Of a stretch of DNA of 21,531 nt, positions 8,703 to 14,674 are shown piece by piece. The stretch covers positions 1-21,531 of the forward strand of contig DAOTZS010000011.1 of NCBI GenBank assembly GCA_034434335.1. The letters are read 5' to 3'. Source of the DNA: DAOTZS01 sp034434335 (GTDB lineage: Bacteria; Chloroflexota; Anaerolineae; CG2-30-64-16). The notes below the pieces were generated by a model, which worked only from the letters and a program-made list of their open reading frames with translations, made no database searches and was not told where the DNA came from. The position numbers and the translations under genes are program-made. The first letter of the stretch is position 1. Each line of letters begins with the position of its first letter.

Positions 8703-9757
8703 CAGTCCGCGTACCTCACTCGGGGGTCCAGGAAGACGTATAAGATTTCCAGGATCAGGCGTGCCACCACGTACAGAAGGGTATACAGGAAAGTCAGCGC
8801 CACAATGACCGCTTCGTCAGGCGTGCCCAAGACAGCCTCGTAGTAGAGGCGCCCCATCCCTTGCCAGTGGAAAACCGTCTCTACCAGGATAGAGCCCGAT
8901 AGGGTGCCGGCCAACCCCAGCACCAATCCGGTAACAATAGGCGGTGCGGCAACGCGCAGGATATGGTGAGAGCGAACCCGGCTTTCAGGCAGGCCTTTGG
9001 CGCGAGCCATGGCCACATGATCCTCTCGGGCCACATTCAGGGTAATGGTGCGCACCACGTAGATATAGGGCCCAACGTTCACCAGCACCAGGGTCAGCAC
9101 CGGGAGCAGAGCATGCAGGCAGAGGTCCAGAACGCGCAGATGTGGCTCGGTGGGCGGCGGAGTGCTGTACATGCCCCCAGAGGGAAAGAGCCGCAACCTG
9201 ACGGCCAGGATCAGGATCAGCAGAATGCCGACCCACCAGGTAGGCAGGGCATGGGAAACGGCCGCCAGCCCGGAGAGGGCCCGATCCAGCCGGCTGCCGG
9301 GGCGCGTGGCCAGGATGACGCCCACGGCCAACCCAATCGCCGCGGTGATAACGAGAGCAGTGGTGAGCAGTAAGACCGAGTTGGGCAGGCGTTCCAGGAT
9401 GATGTCGGCAACGCGATTGGAACCTTTGAAGCTGCGCAAGGTGCGTGCCTCGCCCAGATCCAGGCTCAAGACTCGCAAGAGGGTCTGGGGCAGGCGAGCG
9501 GTCCAGGGCCTGTCCAGGCCGTAGAAAGTGTACAACTCCCTACGCCGCGCCTCCAGAGCCCGTTCCAGCTCCTCAGGGTCTCGGATGGTTTGGGCCAGGG
9601 TGGCGCGCTCAATGCGTAACTGTTCCCCCACGGTCGCGGCCAGCACGCGTTCGGAGAACCCGGTCAAGCCCAGAGCCACGACCAGGATCAGGAGGACGGC
9701 CAAGAACACCGCGGCCAGGGTGATGGCCCTGGCCACCAATGGGCGAAGCAGTGACAT
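8702..9757 (-). CDS. dppB: DppB-type ABC permease of the minus-strand operon
   Basis: This permease of 351 residues (353 if the TTG at 9763 is used) has helix 1 at about 11-33 and a hydrophilic stretch of about 60 residues (TVGEQLRIERATLAQTIRDPEELERALEARRREL) that is longer than in the plus-strand DppB. The family block FYGLDRPWTARLPQTLLRVLSLDLG follows, then five further helices, the EAA loop (DHVAMARAKGLPESRVRSHHILRVAAPP) and the terminal DPRVRYAD. It lies about 55 bases after the TPR gene, with no clear Shine-Dalgarno sequence before either possible start, so the exact start is uncertain. It pairs with the enlarged DppC immediately downstream. The longer periplasmic or extracellular loop parallels the DppC insert. 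Confidence 0.92.
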   Translation of the reverse strand: MSLLRPLVARAITLAAVFLAVLLILVVALGLTGFSERVLAATVGEQLRIERATLAQTIRDPEELERALEARRRELYTFYGLDRPWTARLPQTLLRVLSLDLGEARTLRSFKGSNRVADIILERLPNSVLLLTTALVITAAIGLAVGVILATRPGSRLDRALSGLAAVSHALPTWWVGILLILILAVRLRLFPSGGMYSTPPPTEPHLRVLDLCLHALLPVLTLVLVNVGPYIYVVRTITLNVAREDHVAMARAKGLPESRVRSHHILRVAAPPIVTGLVLGLAGTLSGSILVETVFHWQGMGRLYYEAVLGTPDEAVIVALTFLYTLLYVVARLILEILYVFLDPRVRYAD

Positions 9758-9812
9758 CCGCAAGCAAGATCTGGAGCTGGCTGCCGGTGGCGCTCAGGCA
9801 GAGGAGGATCGG

Positions 9813-12056
9813 TCACCCGGTAGAACCTGGTGCCCATTGACGATGCCAGGTAGCCTCAAACTGCTCGTCGTCCAACTCCCCATTGACCCACAGCACCGCC
9901 GCCCAGGTCTCGATGATGGTGAGATGGGAGCGCTCGCCGGATGTGGAGATGAGCACCAGCCCATCTGGCTGGCTGGCAAAACGAGGCAGCAGCCGCGCCA
10001 GGTCCATGGCCACGCGCCGCTCCAACTCGGCAAACCCTTCGCTATCCGCCTCCAGCTCGGTCAGGTAACTCACCACCAGGAAGTGTCCTTCCTTGGTTTC
10101 CGTCAACTCGATCCTGCGCTCCTCAGCGCCGGCAGCACGCACAACAGCACGGGCCTCTTCCACGCCGGCTGCATCGCTCAAGGCCACGCTGGGATGCGGG
10201 GTGGGAAGCGGGGCAGTGCGCCGCTCACAGAGGGTGATCGCCTGCTTCAAGGTTGCGATCTCCTCCTCATCGGTTGTCCGCTCCAGCAACCAGCGCAAAT
10301 GCGGCACTGCCTTTTCGCACTTACCCTGAGAGACGTAGAAAGTGGCCAGGAATTCGCGCGCCAGATAGTTATTCTCGTTCTGCTCCACGGCCCGCACCAG
10401 ATATTCTTCTGCCTTCTCCATATCCCCCTGGCGATAGGCAGCCTGCCCCAGCACCGCATAAAGGGTGGCACTGCGCTCACCCGCAGCCAGGGCGCTCTCC
10501 CCCGCCCAAAGAGCGGCAGCCACATTGCCCGACAACAGATGAACCATGGCCAGGCTCACGCGCGGCTGAGTGTCGTTGGGCCGCATAGCCTGCCATCGTT
10601 GTGCGGCCCGCAGGGCTTCCCGATAATTGCCCAGGCCCATATGGGTCTCGTAGAGGGCCTGATAGTAGTTGGGGTCATCCAGGGCAAAGGTGGCAGCTTC
10701 GTTGAGCAGCGCCATGGCTTCGGCGGCTTTGTCAGCATGGGCATAGGCCATGGCCAGAAACCGGATGCTGTCCGTGGAGCGAGGCAGCGCCTCGTAGGCC
10801 CGGCGGAAGTAGCGTATGGCTTGTTCATAATCCCTTTCACAGAGATAGCTCATGCCCACCATGCGCATGGCCACGATGCTGTAAGGGCGCTCCTTCAGCC
10901 ACTCTTCAGCCAGGGCCCGAGCTTTTTGGCACTCATCTCGCTCCAGGTATAGGCGCATGCGGATCAGGCTTACATCGCGACGATAGGCCGTAGCCCGCCT
11001 TTCTGCCAGCTCCTGATAGTGCTCGGCTTCGTCAAAGCGCTCCTGCAATATCATCACGCCCGCCAGGTTCATATAAGGGTCCGGGTAGGGAGTGTGGGGC
11101 TGGTCTAACTCCATGGACCTTTCGCAGAGCGATACCGCCGTCTCCCAATCGCGCTTTTCGATGGCCTCATCTAGCAGGAACCCAAGAGACCACGCATGCT
11201 TGGGCTGGGACCGCAGGGCTGGCGCGGCGATCTCATGGGCACTGACAATGTCTCCAGTGGTCTCAAGCTCGTGTTCGGCTCGCGTCAAATGCCAGGCAAA
11301 GAAGGTTGGCTCCAGCTCGCGGGCGCGGTCGTAGGCTGCTCTCGCCGCCTCCCAATTATGCTGGACAGCTTCGGCGTTGCCCAGAATTGCCCATGCCACA
11401 GCAGACTGCTCATCCAGCTCCACCGCCCGTCGAGCGTGATCAAGGGCAGCTTCTGCCTCATAGACGCTTATCAATACATCAGCCAGGGCGGCATGAGCCA
11501 GAGCATTTTCAGGGCCCAGCTCCACAGCGCGCAGAGCCGTGCTCCGCGCTTCGTCAAAGTGATGAGCTTGTTGCTGGGCCCATGCCAGATGCGCGAGCAC
11601 AACCGGATCATCCGGAGCCAGAGCTGCTGTCGCCTGGGCTGAAGCCAGGGCCTGTTGCCAGTACTGCGGCTGGTATAAGTAGACTCGCGTCAGGCCGATA
11701 TGGGCAGGCAGATGGTTAGGGGCCGCAGCAATAGCATCTATGAAAGCAGCTTCAGCGCCAGCCAAATCGCTCTCCAAGAACAGAGCTTCTCCCTTGCGGG
11801 TCAGCTCAGCCGCGCGCTCCAGATCAGGACGGGCCAGCGGCTGAGGTGTCGGCGTAGGGGTAGGACGCGGGGTGGGGGTGAGAACGAATCTGACCTGTCT
11901 GGAGGGGCTGGCCACAACCGTCGGCGTCTTCGCTTCTTGCGCGACAACACCGGGTATTGCGGATGGTGTGGCCGCCAACTCACAGGCAGCTACCACCCAA
12001 ATTAACGAGAGAAGCACAAGACGACGTAAGCGGTGGAAAAGGCTAAAGATCATCAT
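9813..12056 (-). CDS. TPR-repeat lipoprotein, first gene of the dppBCD operon
   Basis: This 747-residue protein begins with a basic, hydrophobic signal segment ending in the lipobox VAAC (Cys25), so the mature protein should be lipid-anchored outside the cytoplasm. A Thr-Pro linker (about 59-75, TPTPRPTPTPTPQP) leads into a long array of tetratricopeptide-like repeats (about 78-640). These are helix pairs with patterns such as ALAHAALADVLISVYEAEAALDHARRAVELD. A C-terminal domain of about 100 residues (EGHFLVVSYLTELEADSEG onward) is not one I recognise. TPR arrays bind proteins or peptides. Its place at the head of a transporter operon suggests an accessory capture or assembly factor for the importer (inference). 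Start ATG 12056 is preceded by GAGG about 10 bases upstream; ATG 12053 is an alternative. Confidence 0.88.
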   Translation of the reverse strand: MMIFSLFHRLRRLVLLSLIWVVAACELAATPSAIPGVVAQEAKTPTVVASPSRQVRFVLTPTPRPTPTPTPQPLARPDLERAAELTRKGEALFLESDLAGAEAAFIDAIAAAPNHLPAHIGLTRVYLYQPQYWQQALASAQATAALAPDDPVVLAHLAWAQQQAHHFDEARSTALRAVELGPENALAHAALADVLISVYEAEAALDHARRAVELDEQSAVAWAILGNAEAVQHNWEAARAAYDRARELEPTFFAWHLTRAEHELETTGDIVSAHEIAAPALRSQPKHAWSLGFLLDEAIEKRDWETAVSLCERSMELDQPHTPYPDPYMNLAGVMILQERFDEAEHYQELAERRATAYRRDVSLIRMRLYLERDECQKARALAEEWLKERPYSIVAMRMVGMSYLCERDYEQAIRYFRRAYEALPRSTDSIRFLAMAYAHADKAAEAMALLNEAATFALDDPNYYQALYETHMGLGNYREALRAAQRWQAMRPNDTQPRVSLAMVHLLSGNVAAALWAGESALAAGERSATLYAVLGQAAYRQGDMEKAEEYLVRAVEQNENNYLAREFLATFYVSQGKCEKAVPHLRWLLERTTDEEEIATLKQAITLCERRTAPLPTPHPSVALSDAAGVEEARAVVRAAGAEERRIELTETKEGHFLVVSYLTELEADSEGFAELERRVAMDLARLLPRFASQPDGLVLISTSGERSHLTIIETWAAVLWVNGELDDEQFEATWHRQWAPGSTG

Positions 12057-12094
12057 GTTCTCTAAACCTCATCGCTGGAAACCAAAAGCCAACT

Positions 12095-12256
12095 GTAACT
12101 ATTTAGGCCGATTGAAATCGCCCCTCCTGGGCACTTCGTGCTGAGTGTCGGCCTCCGCCGACACCCTTCATGTATGCATCGTGAGAGAGGTCGGCGAAGG
12201 CCGACCAGTGGCCGCAGGCCCAAAAAGGGTGACTTCCAGTCACCGCTGAAAGTTAC
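12095..12256. mobile_element. Foldback MITE-like element with GTAACT ends
   Basis: The ends are GTAACT (12095) and AGTTAC (12256). Arms of about 60 bases are imperfect inverted copies of each other. Each arm holds smaller hairpins: a perfect 8-bp stem at 12145-12152/12157-12164, a 7-bp stem at 12189-12195/12200-12206 and a 7-bp stem at 12228-12234/12238-12244. The flanking 8-mers AGCCAACT and GCTCAACT share their last five bases, consistent with a decayed 8-bp target duplication. No coding capacity is visible. GTAA ends plus 8-bp duplications are typical of IS66-family elements, so mobilisation by such a transposase is a plausible inference. It lies between the TPR start and its probable promoter. 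Confidence 0.6.
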
Positions 12257-12286
12257 GCTCAACTATAGAGATACCAGGCACTCCCT

Positions 12287-12315
12287 ATTATAATGGATTT
12301 CCAGGGATGGTTCAA
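12287..12315 (-). promoter_or_regulatory. Probable sigma70-type promoter of the TPR-dppBCD operon
   Basis: On the minus strand, TTGAAC (12315-12310) and a perfect TATAAT (12292-12287) are separated by exactly 17 bases. Transcription would start near 12280 and give a leader of about 225 bases containing the foldback element at 12095-12256. The -35 hexamer lies inside the left terminal repeat of the next foldback element. This is a match to consensus only; no expression evidence is available. Confidence 0.5.
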
Positions 12316-12577
12316 TTTGCCGGGAAAACCGGTTTACACTTTTGGCGGTCGTTAGAATTGCCGCCCAGGGCCCCCACCCCTCCCTCTGCCCCTTCCCTCC
12401 CCCGCTCGCCTTTAGCGGCAGGAGAGGGGAGGGGATTGGGAGAAAAGGGGTTTTGCGGCGGCCAAAGGCCGCCGCAAAACCCCCTCATAATCCCCCCTCT
12501 CCCCTGGCCGCAGGCCAAGGGGGTGAGGGGCAGTGAAGGCCCGAGGGGGCAGAAAGTGTTAACATTTGAGCCATCCC
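12304..12577. mobile_element. Foldback element with a G/C-run three-stem core
   Basis: The outer inverted ends are GGGATGGTTCAATT (from 12304) and ATTTGAGCCATCCC (to 12577), with a second inverted pair GTTTACACTTT/AAAGTGTTAAC inside. The left end has about 14 extra bases (a CCGG-GAAAA-CCGG hairpin). The centre is a perfect 17-bp hairpin with an AAA loop (12447-12463/12467-12483). It is flanked by G-run and C-run arms that are inverted copies of each other. No gene is visible. No clear target duplication was found, so it may be old or not a transposon. It fills most of the divergent region between the TPR operon and dppF. Confidence 0.5.
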
Positions 12578-12622
12578 GGTTTCCGGCATTCCGGCGGGGG
12601 GTGAATAGCGAAAAAACGCCTC

Positions 12623-12651
12623 TCGACAGGAACAGCTCACCATGCTATACT
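12623..12651 (+). promoter_or_regulatory. Near-consensus extended -10 promoter of dppF
   Basis: TCGACA (12623-12628, five of six to TTGACA) is followed after exactly 17 bases by TATACT (12646-12651). TGC directly upstream makes an extended -10. Transcription should begin around 12657-12659, leaving a leader of about 50 bases before the GTG start of the DppF-type gene. This is the best promoter match I found in the window. Confidence 0.65.
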
Positions 12652-12658
12652 TTGGTTG

Positions 12659-12674
12659 CTTGAGTTTCCTCAAG
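12659..12674 (+). promoter_or_regulatory. Stem-loop at the 5' end of the dppF leader
   Basis: CTTGAG (12659-12664) pairs perfectly with CTCAAG (12669-12674) around a TTTC loop. It sits at the predicted 5' end of the transcript, where such a stem can shield mRNA from 5'-end-dependent decay. The function is inferred from position. Confidence 0.35.
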
Positions 12675-12709
12675 AGCGGTTTTTCGTGGCTAAGAGATGG
12701 GGAGCAGCG

Positions 12710-13744
12710 GTGTTTCAAACTACAAGACGGGAAGCGCGAAGCGGCTCACCAGATCTGGTTCAGCTTGAGGATGTCAGGGTCTACTTCTGGATTCGGAAAG
12801 GCTTGCTGAAGACCCAGACCGTGCGCGCGGTGGACGGCGTCAGCCTGAGCGTAAAGCGGGGCGAGGCGGTGGCCGTGGTGGGGGAATCGGGCAGCGGCAA
12901 GACCACCCTGGGGCGGGCTTCCCTGCGGCTGGTCAGGCCGGCTGGCGGCCGGGTGCTCTTCGACGGCCAGGACATCACGGCCCTTCCGGAAGAAGGGCTC
13001 CGTCCCCTGCGCCGCCGTGCCCAGGCCGTCTTCCAGGACCCCTTCTCCAGCATTGATCCCTTCATGACCATTTACGACACCGTCGAGGAGCCGTTGATCA
13101 TCCACGGCGTTGGCCCAGCATCGGAGCGGCGGGAGCGGGTCCTTCAGGTTTTGCGGGATGTACGCCTGGTCCCGCCGGAGGAGATGGGCACCCGCTATCC
13201 CCACCTGCTCTCCGGCGGCCAGCGTCAGCGGGCAGGGATCGCCCGCGCCCTGGTCCTGCAGCCCGAGTACATCGTGGCCGACGAGCCGGTGTCTATGGTT
13301 GACGCTTCCAGCCGCGCCGAGCTGCTCTACCTGCTGCGCGAGCTACAGGAGCGGTTCGGCATCGCTTTCCTGTACATTACCCACGACATCGCCACGGCGC
13401 GGCACTTCGCCGTGCGCATCGCAGTCATGTACCTGGGCCGGATCGTGGAAAGCGGCCCGACGGCGGCCGTGGTGGAGAACCCCTTGCACCCCTACACCCA
13501 GGCTCTCATCGCTGCGGTGCCCGAGCCTGACCCGGCCAACCGGCTGCGCGAGCGGGCCGTGCTTCCTGGCGAGCCGCCCAGCCCCACGCGGGTGCCTCCC
13601 GGCTGCGCCTTCCACCCCCGCTGCCCCGACCACATGCCGGGCATATGCGAGGCCGCCCGCCCCAGCCTGGTGGAGGCCGAGCCAGGACACTTTGTGGCGT
13701 GTTATCTCAGGTCTGATGACCATCACCCAAACGCGGTCGGCTAA
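12710..13744 (+). CDS. dppF: DppF-type ABC transporter ATP-binding protein
   Basis: This 344-residue cytoplasmic ATPase has Walker A GESGSGKTT (58-66), signature LSGGQRQR (167-174), Walker B with D191 E192 (DEPVSMVD) and H-loop H225. The C-terminal oligo_HPY segment has cysteines C299, C305, C313 and C331, a pattern that can bind an iron-sulfur cluster in this family. The start is GTG 12710, with GGGGAG 5 bases upstream (12699-12704); the in-frame TTG at 12656 coincides with the predicted transcription start and is rejected. The Walker B region reads DEPVSMVD instead of the commoner DEPTSALD, as seen in some DppF relatives. It is divergent from the TPR-dppBCD operon and is the likely partner ATPase of DppD. 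Confidence 0.95.
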   Translation: MFQTTRREARSGSPDLVQLEDVRVYFWIRKGLLKTQTVRAVDGVSLSVKRGEAVAVVGESGSGKTTLGRASLRLVRPAGGRVLFDGQDITALPEEGLRPLRRRAQAVFQDPFSSIDPFMTIYDTVEEPLIIHGVGPASERRERVLQVLRDVRLVPPEEMGTRYPHLLSGGQRQRAGIARALVLQPEYIVADEPVSMVDASSRAELLYLLRELQERFGIAFLYITHDIATARHFAVRIAVMYLGRIVESGPTAAVVENPLHPYTQALIAAVPEPDPANRLRERAVLPGEPPSPTRVPPGCAFHPRCPDHMPGICEAARPSLVEAEPGHFVACYLRSDDHHPNAVG

Positions 13745-13818
13745 GCAAGCTGGCCACACAGAGAATCATCCCTTGCCAAGTGTGTGTCGCATCCGATAGC
13801 GCGGCCAAAGGACGACGA

Positions 13819-14049
13819 ATGAAAACAACGGACTATTTCAAAAACAGCGTCATGGCCCGCCGTCCTGACATCAAAACAGAATGGATTGAGTACGTGCTGA
13901 GCAATCCTATTCGCACGGTGGTTCAAGCCAACGGACGTATTCGTCGTTGGGCACTCATCTCAGAGGTTGGAAAATACTTGCGGGTTGTAACCGAATCTGA
14001 CGGCGAGACAGTGCATAATGCGTTTTTCGACCGTCGTTTCAGGCCTTGA
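13819..14049 (+). CDS. Small toxin-like protein paired with DUF2283
   Basis: This 76-residue basic protein (MKTTDYFKNSVMARRPDIKTEW..., ending in GETVHNAFFDRRFRP) resembles small DUF4258/BrnT-like proteins that often precede DUF2283 genes; this resemblance is from memory. The ATG is chosen because AAAGGA (13807-13812) lies 6 bases upstream. The stop overlaps the Shine-Dalgarno sequence of the DUF2283 gene 14 bases further on, so the two are co-translated. The motif GRIRRWALISEVGKYLRVVTESDGETVHNAF suggests a compact beta-sheet fold as in RelE/BrnT-like toxins. A toxin-antitoxin role is a hypothesis. The pair is less GC-rich than the neighbouring transporter genes, which would fit horizontal acquisition. 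Confidence 0.72.
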   Translation: MKTTDYFKNSVMARRPDIKTEWIEYVLSNPIRTVVQANGRIRRWALISEVGKYLRVVTESDGETVHNAFFDRRFRP

Positions 14050-14063
14050 AGGAGATAGAACCT

Positions 14064-14300
14064 ATGGTTTTTGAATACTTTCCAGATAGCGACATGCTTT
14101 ATATAAGACTTGCTGAAGGAACGAGCACAGAATCCGAAGAAATTGCGCCTGGGGTTGTATTGGACTTTGACGCGAGTAATCGGGTTATTGGTGTTGAGAT
14201 CGAAGACGCCAGTAAGTTCGTTGACCTCTCGCAGTTAGAGTTGAGGGCTTTACCTGTTGTGAACTTGATTCTCCGTGAGAGAATCGTGGCAGGAGCGTGA
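14064..14300 (+). CDS. DUF2283 family protein (possible antitoxin)
   Basis: This 78-residue acidic protein has the DUF2283 pattern: FEYFPDSDMLYIRLAEGTSTESEEIAPGVVLDFDASNRVIGVEIEDASKFVDLSQLE. In it, a Y-D-xD-LYI strand is followed by VxLDFD and VIGxEIEDAS. The start is ATG 14064, with AAGGAG (14049-14054) 9 bases upstream. It is coupled to the small basic protein before it. The biochemical function of DUF2283 is not established; pairing with a small basic protein suggests an antitoxin-like partner. The 150 bases after it hold nothing I can identify before the foldback element at 14450. Confidence 0.85.
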   Translation: MVFEYFPDSDMLYIRLAEGTSTESEEIAPGVVLDFDASNRVIGVEIEDASKFVDLSQLELRALPVVNLILRERIVAGA

Positions 14301-14449
14301 CACCATATCCGCACGAACAGGAAACACCCGCGCCCCGACAACAGTACACGCACACTGTTTTCCGGTGCGGTTGGTAGGCTAAAGGCAAGGTGTCTTCACA
14401 GCGCAGCGCACCGTTGCGCGTCGTCCTGGCAGCGATGGTCAGGTAATGA

Positions 14450-14651
14450 CAGGAGTTACGCACTCTAGGGCGTATTGCCCCACCCCCCTACCCCCTTCCC
14501 CGCAAGGCGGGGTAGGGAGATCGAGATTATAAGGGGTATTCTGGGCGGCTTCGCCGCCCAGAATACCCCTTTCAAAGGATTCTCCCGCCCCCGATTGGGG
14601 GGCGGGAGCTAGGGGGTGGGGGTACAGCGTAGTGCAACTGCGTAACTCCTG
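14450..14651. mobile_element. Foldback element with perfect 13-bp terminal inverted repeats
   Basis: CAGGAGTTACGCA (14450-14462) and its exact inverted copy (14639-14651) bound about 200 bases without coding capacity. Inside is a perfect 19-bp hairpin with a TTC loop (14531-14549/14553-14571). It is flanked by a C-run/G-run hairpin on each side, the same plan as the element at 12304-12577. TAATGA occurs next to both ends (14444-14449 and 14653-14658); on the right one extra C intervenes, so it is a probable but imperfect target duplication. The right end lies immediately before the Shine-Dalgarno sequence of the beta-propeller gene. The transposase family cannot be assigned. Confidence 0.7.
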
Positions 14652-14674
14652 CTAATGAGAGGAGGACAGGAAGC

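Noticed and set aside
12095..12577. CRISPR array or tandem repeat
   Set aside because: Repeated hairpins here are inverted copies within foldback elements, without constant direct repeats and spacers.
12656..12709. TTG 12656 as start of the DppF-type protein
   Set aside because: It falls on the predicted transcription start and has no Shine-Dalgarno sequence; GTG 12710 has GGGGAG at correct distance.
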